Shown: piece by piece, positions 29,554-39,568 of the stretch
How positions within the stretch are numbered: position 1 is the first letter of the stretch
How the letters are laid out: the number at the start of each line of letters is the position of its first letter
Assembly: GCA_022539475.1 (NCBI GenBank)
Contig: VCMS01000053.1
Span: 124,001-188,000, forward strand
Reading direction: 5' to 3'
Length of the DNA: 64,000 nucleotides
Source of the DNA: Gracilaria domingensis
Lineage: Eukaryota > Rhodophyta > Florideophyceae > Gracilariales > Gracilariaceae
Made by a program: the position numbers and the translations under genes
The notes under the pieces: generated by a model
Told to the model about the DNA's origin: nothing
Database searches by the model: none
What the model saw: the letters and a program-made list of their open reading frames with translations, nothing else

Positions 29554-30285
29554 ATGCGCGCTCGCTACGCACCGCCGCTGGCTGCTGCCGCGCTCGCGCT
29601 GCTGCTGGCAGTAGCCGCCGCGCAGCAATGTAACGTGTACTTTCCAAACGCCGACAACACCGTGGTCATGGACGCGGAGCAGCGCGGCCCCGGCGGCGGC
29701 TGGCAGTTTGAGAGCGCGCTTCCAGGCTTTGGCGGCAGCGGCTACCTGGCGTACAAGCCGTGGTCGTCGTTCGGCGGCACGGAGCCAAAGCCGGCCTCCG
29801 CGCACGACGAGCGCATCAAGAGCTACTTCTTCACCGTCAACGTCACGGGGCAGTACCGCGTGGCCGTCCACGCCGCCGCGCCGCATGTGACCGAGCACAA
29901 CGACCTGTGGATGTCGCTGCCGGAAAGCGGCGCCGTGAAGAAGCGCTTCGGCCTCACGAGCGACCTCACGTGGCCGGCGTGGACCAACACGGAGGGCGAG
30001 CTGCAGCTCGAGCAGCAGCACTGGTTCAAGCTGTACCAGAACGCGGGCGGGTGGAAGTGGAACTGGGGCGGCAAGACGGTGGACCACCATGGACACGACG
30101 TGATTTCGCGCCAGCTGAACGCCGACGGCAGCTGGTACTCGGTGCGCATTGCCGGCAGGTCGACGCAGTTCGTGGTGGACCGCATCTCGCTGTACCTGTG
30201 CGAGGGCGCGCAGTGCGACAGCAACTCGCAGCGCTTCAGGACGGCCACCGACTGGTACGGCGCGCAGCAGAGCGAGTGTGTATAG
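29554..30285 (+). CDS. Secreted carbohydrate-binding-like beta-sandwich protein
   Basis: A 243-residue protein. The signal peptide (MRARYAPPLAAAALALLLAVAAAQ) is followed by a single domain with a galactose-binding-like pattern: GQYRVAVHAAAPHVTEHNDLWMSLP, WFKLYQNAGGWKWNWGGKTVD, then WYSVRIAGRSTQFVVDRISLYL. The final block (tV.IAGRS..F.IDRI.LY) is typical of malectin/CBM-like modules attached to bacterial glycoside hydrolases, where it lies on the jelly-roll edge. No catalytic domain is present. Six or more tryptophans suggest sugar binding, perhaps in the cell wall or matrix; this is inference. The longer frame to 29038 runs into the CG-dense island and is rejected as an extension. Convergent with the bZIP gene, 128 bp apart. 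Confidence 0.7.
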   Translation: MRARYAPPLAAAALALLLAVAAAQQCNVYFPNADNTVVMDAEQRGPGGGWQFESALPGFGGSGYLAYKPWSSFGGTEPKPASAHDERIKSYFFTVNVTGQYRVAVHAAAPHVTEHNDLWMSLPESGAVKKRFGLTSDLTWPAWTNTEGELQLEQQHWFKLYQNAGGWKWNWGGKTVDHHGHDVISRQLNADGSWYSVRIAGRSTQFVVDRISLYLCEGAQCDSNSQRFRTATDWYGAQQSECV

Positions 30286-30413
30286 GTATGCAACAGATAT
30301 ATATATATCTATATAAACGTGTCGAAAACACATAACACTTTAGGAGGGGGAGGGAGAACACACTCGAACAGACACAAGTTACAAACAAAAAAAAGAAAGG
30401 AGCGCAAGCGCGT
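30286..30413. other. AT-rich spacer between convergent genes
   Basis: Contains a TATATATATATCTATATAAAC stretch at 30297-30317. In this GC-rich island such a tract probably marks the 3' ends of both genes. Confidence 0.4.
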
Positions 30414-30682
30414 TCACAGCACACGCGGCGCCACATCCGACAGCGGCGCGCCCGCCCTCATCGACCTCTGGCAGGTCAACGTCAGCAGCTTGTGGTGCAG
30501 CATCTCCAGCTCGCGGTTCTGCTCCGACAGCGTGCGCGTATAGCTCTCCAGCTGTCGTCGTCTGGCCACCTGCTTCTCGCGATACCGCCGCGCGCTCTCC
30601 TTGTTCCGCAGCTTGCGCTGCGCCAGCTTGTCCTTGGAGCGCTGCTCGGCCGACACGGCGGCCGCCACGGCGGCCGCGCTCA

Positions 30683-30741
<59 letters not shown>

Positions 30742-31193
30742 ACGGCGCCGGCGGCCGCGCCAGCCGCGGCGGCCGCGGCGGCCGCGGAGGCGGCCGCGGC
30801 GGGCGACACGTTCTGGCGGCGGCCGAGGCCGGGGCCGGGCGCGCACAGCGGCGCGGGGCGCGTGTTGGCGGGCACGTTCTCCTGCTGCAGCTCGGGCGAC
30901 GGCGGCGCGACGACGGGCGCGCGCGCCAGCGGCGCGTCCGCCACGGGCACAAACGGCGGCAGGCAGGGCGGCGGCGACAGCGGCGGCGCGGCGGCGACGA
31001 GCGGCATGGGCGGCGAGTCGAACGGGTCCAGCAGCAGCTGCGTGCGCGGCGGCGCCAGCGCGCACTCGTCCGCCAGCGCGGGCGGCGCGGTGAACGGGTC
31101 GAGCGCGAAGGGCGCGCCGCACGCCAGCACGTCGTCGACGCGATCGTCGAACAGCGGCGACGGCGGCAGCACGTCGAACACGGAGAGATCCAT
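30414..31193 (-). CDS. bZIP transcription factor
   Basis: A 259-residue protein starting MDLSVFDVLPPSPLFDD. The C-terminal basic region KLAQRKLRNKESARRYREKQ contains the invariant N-x7-R, followed by a leucine zipper with leucines at four heptad positions (LESYTRT-LSEQNRE-LEMLHHK-L). It should bind DNA as a dimer. The N-terminal ~120 residues are Pro/Ala/Asp-rich with DPF motifs, like an activation domain. An Ala-rich stretch and a run of 18 glycines, encoded by a GCC/GGC microsatellite, separate it from the basic region. The ATG at 31193 is preceded by CG-dense DNA; an upstream open frame there is rejected. The target genes are unknown. Confidence 0.88.
30684..30740. repeat. (GCC)n microsatellite coding for polyglycine in bZIP
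   Basis: An uninterrupted trinucleotide run of about 57 bp, in frame in the bZIP gene as Gly codons. Its length is likely variable between strains. Confidence 0.9.
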
Positions 31194-31398
31194 GGCGGCG
31201 GCGCGGCGGGCGGGCGGCGGCCGGGCGCGGGGGCGCGGCGGCGCGGCGGCGGCGCTTAAGAAGGCGCGGCGCGCACCAGCGCGCAGCACGCCGTGTAACG
31301 GCCATGCGGCGCGCCGTAACGGCACGCGCGCGCGCACGCGTGCCGCGCGGCGCGTGGCGCGCGCGTGGCGCGCGCGTGGCGCGCGCGCGCGGCACGTG

Positions 31399-33991
31399 TC
31401 AGCCGTCGTCGCCGCCGTCGGACGGCGCGTCGAAGCGCTGCGCGTGATGCGCGCCGGCGCGCAGCTGCTGCTCGCCGACGCGCAGCAGCGGCGCGCCGCG
31501 GAAGTGGTCGCGCCAGCCCACGTCAAAGTGGCGCGCCGCGTCGAACGCCTGGCGCGCCAGCGCGCGGCGCGCGCGGTTGGGGATGTCGCGGATGGCGGCG
31601 GCCGCGCCCGCCTTGACGCCCAGCAGCACGTGCTCCAGCACGAAGAACGCCGCCACCTGGTACAGCAGCGTCTGCCAGCCGTCGCCGCCCGCGCCCAGCA
31701 GCACGTGCAGCGACTCGGACGTGAAGATGAGCAGCGCCACGTTCACCCACACCGACAGCACGTTGAGCAGCTGCAGGATGGCGTACCACGCGCCAATGTC
31801 CGCCGCGTCGTCCGCGTCCACGCGCTGCGACAGCGCCAGCAGCTTGTACGCGTCCGTGCGCACCTCCAGCGTGTTGTTCACGATGTTGACCACGCTGGCC
31901 AGCGGGAACGCCAGCCCGAACAGCACCAGGAAGCCGAACTGCATCACCAGCTCGCTGTAGTCCTCCATCGTCGACTCGTACTTGCTCAGCTTGCTTTCCG
32001 CCACGTAGCGGTTGTACTCGCTGCGCTCGTCGGCTGCTGCGCGCGCCTGGACGCGCGCAGCCGCGCGCGCACTTGCTTCACCGTCGTCGTCAGCCACGGC
32101 ACGCCGATTTCCGTCAGCTGCCCGATGGTGGCCTTGGTCAGCACCAGCGACACCATCTGGCTCTCCAGCTCGCGCATGCAGTCGCTCTCCAAGCCGGCGA
32201 GTGGGCCGGCCGCGCACGTGTTCTCCAGGTACTTGCGCACAAACGCGATGTAGAACAGCGAGATATCTGGAAAAAAAAAGGCAAACGTCAGCAAACGCAC
32301 AAGGCGCTCGTACCAGCGGTACGTACCAGGGAACAGACGCACTGCAACTCACAATTGGACACAAACATGAACGCGAAGCGCTTGTAGATGAGGCTGTTCT
32401 CAAACTGCTGATTCGTGCGGTGGTTCTCCCGCCTCGTCAGCCACATGGAAACCGATTTCCACACCGCGTCGGACACAAAAATCAGCACCCCGTTCAGCAC
32501 TCCAGGCACCGCGCTCGCAAACCCGCCCGCCACCCGACTCCGGCTCCACTCCACAATCTCCGTGCGGAACCACAGCAGCAGGAACGTCAGCGCGCCCACA
32601 ATCACCACGAACAGCGCCGTCACCGCCGTGGACACCAGCAGCGCGTTGCGCCTCGCGCGCGGGTCCTGGTACGCGTTTTGGGGCAGCAGCACGCGGCTGC
32701 CCTGGCGCTCGCCCATGGCGTGCGCCGCCGCCAGCTTCGTGCTCGAGCAGCTGCCGCCTGCGCCGCTGCCCGCCGACGGCAGGCAGTAGTCGCTGTGCAT
32801 GGCCAGATCGTCCAGCGCCACAAAGCCGCCCTTGCTGTAGAAGCCGTACCGATGCTCTCCTTCAAACTGCACGCGCGTGTCGTCCTCGGTGTCCTCCTGG
32901 TAGTCGTGCAGGCCCCACCTGGTATTCACCATCGCCGTTCTTCTCTTCCAGTTCTCCAAAAAGTACGTGGTCCAGAGCACCAGCCCGATTGCAAACACCC
33001 AGCGCACGATCAGCAGCGCCTCCAGATTTCGCACCGTGCGGTACACCACGAATACCGGGATGGAGAGCAGCGCGAGCGGCAGCAGCCGTCTGGCGTAGAA
33101 GCTCACAAACACAAAGTAAAACGTCACACGCGCGCCGAGATAGTCCTTGATTTCGTGGAACGGCGGTTCGCGCACGGGGTTCCACCACTGCCTCCAGATC
33201 ACCTCCCTCACAAGTCGCCGCTTCTCGGGCATGGAGTGCAGCGCAAACGCCTGCTCAAGCTTTTGCTCGTACAGCAATCTCTCAATGTTGAGCCCACAGC
33301 CCCAATGCTCCTTCGACTGCAGCACGTTTAAAATGAGCAACGAGCGGTCGGCCGGCGCAAAGTAGCAGTCGGTGCTCTTCTCCAGTTCGTGGTTGACGTA
33401 CACATCCGCGCGTGCCGGCTCAAACTCCAAATAGCCGCCGCCAAACTCCGGCTTGAGGCGCAGCTCCATGCCGACGTGCTTCGCGGCCTGCTTGAGCGCG
33501 TGCGCCGGCAGCGACAGTCGGAGGAAGATGAGCTGCTCCGACGCGACGAGCAGCTGGGAGAACACGAAGCCGGCGCTGCTCAACCTGGCCAGAATCTCCA
33601 CGCGCTGCTGCACGCGTTCTGCGCTCTTTCCATCCTCATTGTCCTCTTCGTCGTCGTCGCGCTCGTTGTGCTCGTCGCGCTGCGCGTCGGCCTGCTCCGC
33701 CAGACGCCTCTTCAAGGCGCGCGGCAGGCGGAACACAAACACGTAGTCCCAGCCCCACGGCGGCCGTTCGCCGGACGAGCTGGCACCAGCGGCCGGGAAC
33801 GGGTCGCGCGGCGCATCGGCGCCGTCGGCGCCGTCGCCGGCTGCCGCGGGCAGCGACGACACCGCGTCAAAGTAGACGGTCTCCGCGCGGGAAGGCGGCC
33901 TTCGGACGGCCGACGCGTCGGTGGAGGACGAGCTGGCGCGCGAGCGCGCGCGCGCGCGCGCGGCGGCGGCGCCACTCTGCTGCGGACTCAT
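31399..33991 (-). CDS. Anoctamin (TMEM16) family membrane protein, with introns
   Basis: Proposed join, all on the - strand: 33991-32353, 32266-32073 and 32046-31399 (826 residues). The cytosolic N-terminus (~250 residues) ends near EIKDYLGARVTFYFVFVSFY, the start of the transmembrane core. Typical blocks follow: HDYQEDTEDDTRVQFEGEHRYG, AVPGVLNGVLIFVSDAVW, then SLFYIAFVRKYLE after the first splice, and DYSELVMQFGFLVLFGLAFP and NNTLEVRTDAYKLL in the last exon. Anoctamins are Ca2+-activated chloride channels or lipid scramblases. Intron 1 (32352-32267, GTGAGT..TTTTTTTCCAG, 86 bp) restores the family motif FVSNYISLFYIAF. Between exons 2 and 3 the frame shifts across 32072-32047, explained by a 26-nt GT..AG segment or an indel. 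The chosen start is MSPQQSG. Confidence 0.82.
32047..32072 (-). other. Candidate 26-nt intron or frameshift in the anoctamin gene
   Basis: On the - strand the segment starts GTGCGCGCGC and ends GCGTCCAG. Removing it joins TVKQ to ARAAADERSEYNRY in frame; leaving it in gives an Arg-rich sequence unlike anoctamins that then stops. Real introns this short are rare, so an assembly or sequencing indel in this GC-rich spot is an equal alternative. Confidence 0.4.
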
Positions 33992-34007
33992 GGGCGTCGG
34001 GTGGGGC

Positions 34008-34072
34008 GATGGCGCTCGGGCGCTGGGGCGATGGCGCTCGGGCGCTGGGGCGATGGCGCTCGGGCGCGCGGC
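34008..34072 (+). repeat. 22-bp tandem repeat upstream of the anoctamin start
   Basis: Three copies of GATGGCGCTCGGGCGCTGGGGC (the last partial) lie just 5' of the anoctamin ATG. A second small repeat, GGGATGAGCACACCG-like, lies at ~34115-34153. Both would fall in the promoter or 5' leader. Confidence 0.75.
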
Positions 34073-34326
34073 GGCACGCGAGGCTGGGGAGGACGGACGG
34101 ATAAGAGACGCTGGTGGCATGAGCACGCCGGGATGAGCACACCGGGATGAGCACACGCGCCAATTTTGGAGGCGTCGGTGCTGACAGCCGTTAAGCCGTT
34201 AAAGCCGCGTACAGTGCGTGTGCCGAAGGTGACGGTGACGGGCGATGATTCTTCGCCGATGAACATGAAGGATAGAGAAGGAGCTAGTAGTCTACCTACA
34301 CAGTTACAGTAAACACACAAAACCGC

Positions 34327-35562
34327 TCAGCGGAACACGGCCGCCAGCTTGGACGAGCTCTTGACCAGCATCGTGCGCAGCCGCTGCTGCTGCGCGCGCG
34401 CGCCGCGCTCGTCCTTGGACGCCGCGCGCGCCGCGCGCCGCCCGAACGCGCCGCCCGCCTCGTCCGCCTTGTTGCGCGCCCCCCCGCACTCCGCGTCCAC
34501 GTCGTCCGCGCTCGCGCCCGACAGCTCCGGCTCCTCCCTCTCGCAGTAGCTGCACGCCCTCTTCTGCTGCGCGCCGCCCGCGTCGTGCCTCCGGAACGCG
34601 CGCGCGCTGAACACGGACGAGCAGCGGCGCATCCGCGACTGCTCCAGCCTCGCGAACACCTCCCTCAGCCGCGCGCGCGACGCGTCGTCCACCTTGTTGG
34701 GGAACACCACCTCAAAGCGCACCACCACGTCGCCAAACTCGCGCGGGTCGGCGCGGCACGGTAGCCCGCACGCCGGCACCACGCGCGTGGCGCCCGGCGT
34801 GATGACCGGCAGCACGCGCAGCGAGCGCGTGCCGCGCGGCGTGCACACGGAGATGCGGCCGCCCGTGAGCGCGTCCACCAGCGCGATGCGCTGCGTGATG
34901 TGCACGTCGTCGCCGTGGATCTTGGCGTGCTTCCACGGCAGCGCCGCGCTCTGCGTGAGCGTGAACACCACGTCGCCGCCGTCGCTGCGCACCTTGCGGA
35001 AGCGGATGCGGTCGCCCGGGCGGTAGCCCGGCTTGACCACCACGCGCAGCAGCTTGGCGCTGGCGTTGGTGGCGTCGTCGCCGGCCAGCCGGTGCTGCTT
35101 GACGCAGCCGTCCGCAAACTCGGCCAGCGTGAGCATGAGCGGCAGAATCAGGTCCTCGTGGCGCGAGGCGGAGCGGAACGACATGTTTCGCGACGCGCTG
35201 TGATAGTCGTCGTCGTCGTCGCTGTCAAACACGTCGTGGAAGAAGAAGGCGCCGTCGTCGTCCACATCGGCGCCGCGCGCAAACGCGCGCGACGAGCCGG
35301 CCGACGCGGGCTCGCGCGGCGCGGCGGGCGACGTGCGGCGGAGCGGCTGGCGCTCGGCCACGGCGGCGTACGCCACGGAGATGGCCTTGAACTGGCGCTC
35401 GGCGGCGCGGCGCGCGGCGCCGGCGGGGTGCTTGTCGGGGTGCCAGCGCAGACACAGCGCCTTGTACGCGCGGCGCACCTGCTGCGTGGACGCGGAGCGC
35501 GACACGCCCAGCACGGCGTAGGGGTCGGCGTGCGCGCGGTCGCGGTCGGCGGCGCCGCACAT
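34327..35562 (-). CDS. DnaJ/Hsp40 co-chaperone, type II
   Basis: A 411-residue protein. The J domain at residues ~13-80 (DPYAVLGVSRSASTQQVRRA.., HPD in RWHPDKHPAG) stimulates Hsp70 ATPase. A linker with an acidic cluster (DDDGAFFFHDVFDSDDDDD) replaces the Gly/Phe region, and there is no cysteine-rich zinc finger. The two C-terminal beta-barrel domains follow: EDLILPLMLTLAEFADG..., KPGYRPGDRIRFRKV, DVVFTLTQ, DVHITQRIALVDALTGG and PGATRVVPACGLPCRADPREFGDVVVRFEVVFP. The last ~110 residues are a basic, Cys-containing extension (SYCEREEPE) not typical of the family. No signal or transit peptide is evident, so it is probably cytosolic. Divergent from chlorophyll synthase, 362 bp between starts. Confidence 0.87.
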   Translation of the reverse strand: MCGAADRDRAHADPYAVLGVSRSASTQQVRRAYKALCLRWHPDKHPAGAARRAAERQFKAISVAYAAVAERQPLRRTSPAAPREPASAGSSRAFARGADVDDDGAFFFHDVFDSDDDDDYHSASRNMSFRSASRHEDLILPLMLTLAEFADGCVKQHRLAGDDATNASAKLLRVVVKPGYRPGDRIRFRKVRSDGGDVVFTLTQSAALPWKHAKIHGDDVHITQRIALVDALTGGRISVCTPRGTRSLRVLPVITPGATRVVPACGLPCRADPREFGDVVVRFEVVFPNKVDDASRARLREVFARLEQSRMRRCSSVFSARAFRRHDAGGAQQKRACSYCEREEPELSGASADDVDAECGGARNKADEAGGAFGRRAARAASKDERGARAQQQRLRTMLVKSSSKLAAVFR

Positions 35563-35576
35563 CGTGGGCGGCGGCA

Positions 35577-35638
<62 letters not shown>
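35577..35638. repeat. (GGC)n microsatellite just upstream of the DnaJ start codon
   Basis: About 62 bp of uninterrupted trinucleotide repeat. In DnaJ sense it is (GCC)n and ends 14 bp before the ATG, so it lies in the 5' leader. Confidence 0.9.
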
Positions 35639-35639
<1 letters not shown>

Positions 35640-35924
35640 GTTGGGGGGAGGGCGCTGGCGGCGGGTGCGGGAAGAGGCGGTGCGCGGCGAGAAGGCGCGG
35701 TGGCGCGCGCAATGCGCGGCCGCGGCGCGCTTTACAGCGCTTTCCGTTGCGCGCGCGCGGGCGCGCCGCGTGGCGGCGCTGGCGCGCGTGGCCGCCGTGG
35801 GTGGCTGCTGCCGCGCCCTCGCGCCGCGTCCGTGGCGGCGCTTCGATCTCGAGGCTGCGCGCGCGCGCGCGCCGATCTTTCGCGCGCGCGCGCGGCGGCG
35901 CGGCGGCGCGGCGCCGACGACACG

Positions 35925-37121
35925 ATGATCGCCTTCGCGACGCGCAACGTGGTCGCGCCCCGCATGGCCTTCGTGCAGCCCGCCGCGCTTGCGCGCCCGC
36001 GCGCGCTGCGCCACCGCGCGCGCGCCGCGCCGCGCCGCTGGCGCGCCGCGCCGCGCGCGCGGCGCCGCGTCGCCGCCGCCGCCTGCGCGGGCGATGCGCC
36101 GCAGGCGCCGCCGCCGCCGCCGCCGCCGTCGCCGGATGTGGACGCCGCCGGCACGCCGGCCGGCCCGTCGTCTCCGGGCGATGTGCGGCAGCTGCTGGGC
36201 ATCCGCGGCGCGGATACCACCACCTCCAAGTGGCGCATCCGGCTGCAGCTCATGAAGCCCGTCACGTGGGTGCCCTTGCTGTGGGGCGTCACCTGCGGCG
36301 CCGCCGCTTCGGGAAACTATACCTGGACGCCGGAGCACGTGGCGCAGGCGCTGGCCTGCATGGTGCTGGCGGGGCCCTTGTTGACCGGCTACACGCAGAC
36401 CTTGAATGATTGGTGTGATCGCGAGATTGACGCCATCAATGAGCCGCAGCGACCCATTCCGTCGGGCGCCATCTCGGAGAAGGAGGTCAAGACCCAGCTG
36501 GTGGCTTTGCTGCTCGCGGGCATTGCGCTGAGCGTGGGCATTGATGTGTGGACCGCCCACGAGTGGCCCATCAATACCGCCCTCACCCTGTTTGGCTCCT
36601 TTATTGCTTATATATATTCGGAGCCCCCGTTGAAGCTCAAGCAGAATGGATGGCTGGGGTGCTACGCCCTGGGCGCCAGCTACATTAGTTTGCCCTGGTG
36701 GTGCGGCCATGCGGCATTCGGTCAATTGGATTGGAAGGTCATGTTGCTCACCTTGTTCTACTCCTTTTCGGGGCTTGGCATCGCGATTGTCAATGACTTC
36801 AAGAGCGTTGAGGGTGATCGTGCCACCGGTATGCAGAGTCTGCCGGTCATGTTTGGCATTGACACTGCCAAGTGGATCTGCGCTGGTATGATTGACGTCT
36901 TCCAGCTGCTGGTGGCCGCTGTCGTGTTCTCCATTGGTGAGCAAAAGTATGCCGCCGGTATTCTGGCCTTGGTTATTCCCCAAATTGTGTTGCAGTTTCA
37001 GTACTTGTTGAAGGACCCAGTCAAGTACGACGTCAAGTATCAGGCCGCTGCGCAACCGTTTTTGGTCATTGGCATTCTTGTGACTGCCCTTGCTGTTGGT
37101 CACCATGGGCCGCTGATATGA
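35925..37121 (+). CDS. chlG: Chlorophyll synthase (prenyltransferase), plastid
   Basis: A 398-residue protein. It esterifies chlorophyllide with phytyl or geranylgeranyl diphosphate, the last step of chlorophyll synthesis, in plastid membranes. Residues 1-~60 are Arg/Ala-rich like a transit peptide, followed by a Pro run. The UbiA-type core starts at WRIRLQLMKPVTWVPLLWG. The first Asp-rich motif is LTGYTQTLNDWCDREIDAIN followed by EPQRPIPSG; the second is IVNDFKSVEGDRATGMQSLP. Eight or nine hydrophobic helices fit the family, as does the length. The ATG at 35925 is the first plausible start after the CG-dense promoter; the frame is open further upstream but only through low-complexity DNA. 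Codons in the first ~100 residues are almost all GC-ending, while the rest is more balanced. No intron. Confidence 0.95.
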   Translation: MIAFATRNVVAPRMAFVQPAALARPRALRHRARAAPRRWRAAPRARRRVAAAACAGDAPQAPPPPPPPSPDVDAAGTPAGPSSPGDVRQLLGIRGADTTTSKWRIRLQLMKPVTWVPLLWGVTCGAAASGNYTWTPEHVAQALACMVLAGPLLTGYTQTLNDWCDREIDAINEPQRPIPSGAISEKEVKTQLVALLLAGIALSVGIDVWTAHEWPINTALTLFGSFIAYIYSEPPLKLKQNGWLGCYALGASYISLPWWCGHAAFGQLDWKVMLLTLFYSFSGLGIAIVNDFKSVEGDRATGMQSLPVMFGIDTAKWICAGMIDVFQLLVAAVVFSIGEQKYAAGILALVIPQIVLQFQYLLKDPVKYDVKYQAAAQPFLVIGILVTALAVGHHGPLI

Positions 37122-39568
37122 GCGTTCAAGTCTGCTACAGCTTAATACTCAACACTCCCCTTGCGTTCGTACATTGCTTCTTGAGAGCACCCATTTGCAA
37201 CAGATCTTGTCGCCTTTTCGCTCAAGGGTTCTCTGCAAAGTAGAAACAGTGTTGATAATCTACAATGGGGTACCGCGTACTTTCGCTCTGTACTTCTCGG
37301 AATTGAATCATTCAATGCGTGACATTGTGTGTTAGCAATACACTGAACCCTCGTCCCTGCGTCAGACGCCTAAGCGCTCATTTCGGACCGTCAGCAACGA
37401 ACGGAGGTTGAAGTGACGGAACTCAGCACTTCAATCGACGCGACGCGGCTATCTTTTGGCCGGCAGTCCAATTGCTGAGCAAACGCACTCCGGCGCAATA
37501 GATTTAGGCAACGTAAAAGCTTTCTCAGTTCTTCCATTAACTTATCACGAGAATCATTAACATGACCTGCAGATTCCACGAGACCGCCCCGCAATCACTG
37601 CTACGAACGCTCCTCCTTCGCAAGGAAGTCCACCGTTGACCTAACTCAAAACAACCCTGAGCTCTATGATACTCCGACAAGGCAGAATGATGTGATCATT
37701 GCCTACATCTTCCATTTACATTCGGGACATATTTATTGGAATTGAATCCTGTGATTCTGCTTCAACCTCGTCCATACGGGTCATTGTCCTGTAAACAGTT
37801 TTGTTCACGCAAGCTTCTTGTTCTAGGACAGTCCTCGTGACATCGTGATGCCAGGTTTTCTTTTGCCACCGTTGGTATTCAAGTAGATCCTTCGGACAAT
37901 TATACGATGCGTGCTTCCTAAAGCGAGAAAGGTGTCCTCAATTGCAATACAAGTGGACGAGGGAAAGTCGAGGCAGAACCTCGAGATTGCGACAAAAAAA
38001 GTTTGTCCTTGCCAATCGAGGTTGATCTTCATGATCACCCTTAACCGCTCAGTGAGGCGCCTCACCATCCAGAGAGAGAGAAAGCCTTTCTCCTACTCGT
38101 CCTTTTTCATATCCTCTACACGCACCCAAATTTCCTAGACCTCCAGAATCCACTTCAGCCCAAGCGATACTAATCGCCAACTGTGCGTACATCTTCCTTG
38201 GGCGTGAAGGAATATCACATTGTTGCCATTTCATCTCCCCCGAGGACGGTGCTCTGCGATTGTTGTGCACGGAGTTTCAATCCGTCTTGGCATTGCCAGT
38301 GGAGACGTGCGTGTTCGGGAACAAGTCCTGCCCGCAGGACACGATGCAACGATTGGAAAAAGAAAATATAGGTCAAAGTTGGAACGACAAGAAGTCACAC
38401 CTCAGTGCAAGTGGAGGTTGGGATGAGGAGTAGCGATGTACAGTTGGTTTGCCCTCTTCGAAGCCCTATATGCGTGTACAAGGCATAAGTTCTCTGTGTT
38501 GTTCTCAATCCACTGAAGTACTTTGATACCGTTGTGTATCGCCTTGTATCTTGAGCATTGAATACGGTTGGGCATTATCTTTTGAGATGCCCGCCGAGAA
38601 CTTTGTCTCGACATTTTCGTTTGCCCGCTCCAATGATCGACAGGGTCTTTTTGTTAGCACGTTGATTAGAAAATGGCCTGAAAAGGTTTTGGCCTTCCTA
38701 TTGAGAGAACGCTTCTTTCAACAGAAACGTTATGTAGCACGCCGGAATGAGAGAGAGAGAGAGATTATGATCATACTGATTTGAACTTAAGGCGGTCGCT
38801 ATGGACAGTGAACTTCAAGGAGTAAATAAGTACCCTACTACGCTCGCACTCCGCATTGGTTGTCGGCCTCCGTCAGAAATCCATCTGCGACTCATTTCGC
38901 CCCGATCGCTTATGTGTTCGGACTCAGGCACACCGGGGGAAGGGGAGTAGCATGTGCCCAAGTACCGCGTCGCTGGAACGGGAAGCAAGTGACGTATCAG
39001 TGGATGCAAGCGAAACTCTTGAAACCTTACAGAGCCCCACGTTATAGAAGACCAGGAGAACAACGGCAACCCCCTCAACATTAAGATCTTTGAGCTGATG
39101 ACTTGAACATTTGTCACCGAAATCACTATTTCTGTGTTTGTACAAGCCTTGTTTACTTGTGTAGTGTGACATTGACATACTTCGTTCGGTACGTTTGTCC
39201 TGCTCAATGGGACAAACCGAGCGGAACCCGTCTCAGGATAAACTGCAGCCGCCACTGGATGTATCCTTATAACCTTGCGCAGCTGAAAATTTCAAACAGC
39301 ACAACAACAAAAATGGAGCAAGTCGCTAAACAAGGGGTCCTCCCTGCCGAAAATCCTATGACCACTTGGAATTGTAAAATGATAACAGGCGAGGGCACAA
39401 GAATGCCGATAAAGTCTTCATGAGGTGCGATGTTGATCTATGCGTCAATCAGGAAGACCAGAACGAGCAATAGCAAATGAGGGTTAACTGTATGTCAAGC
39501 AGCTATACATCCCCCGCTCGAATTGTATTGACCTGTGCAGTGTGCATCATTGCCTGAAACAAACAATA
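37122..39568. other. Intergenic, no gene recognised
   Basis: About 2.4 kb of average composition between the 3' ends of chlorophyll synthase and the K+ channel gene. Only short random frames. Confidence 0.5.

Noticed and set aside
28291-30333. 680-codon Arg/Ala-rich frame on the - strand
   Set aside because: It is a by-product of CG-dense DNA and of the reverse strand of the secreted protein gene; no motif, extreme composition, and it overlaps a well-supported gene.
30601-32253. 550-codon frame on the + strand
   Set aside because: It runs antisense through bZIP and anoctamin, whose domains are clear. Its Ala/Pro/Gly/His-rich sequence follows from GC-rich complement codons.
32012-33331. 439-codon + strand frame opposite anoctamin
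   Set aside because: His/Arg/Gln-rich complement of the anoctamin coding strand with no recognisable domain.
34900-35928. 342-codon + strand frame opposite DnaJ
   Set aside because: Complement of a GC-rich gene; Val/Ala/Arg-rich with no domain.
35148-37106. 652-codon frame on the - strand opposite chlorophyll synthase
   Set aside because: Antisense shadow of chlorophyll synthase and an alternative frame of DnaJ; low-complexity Arg runs and no domain.
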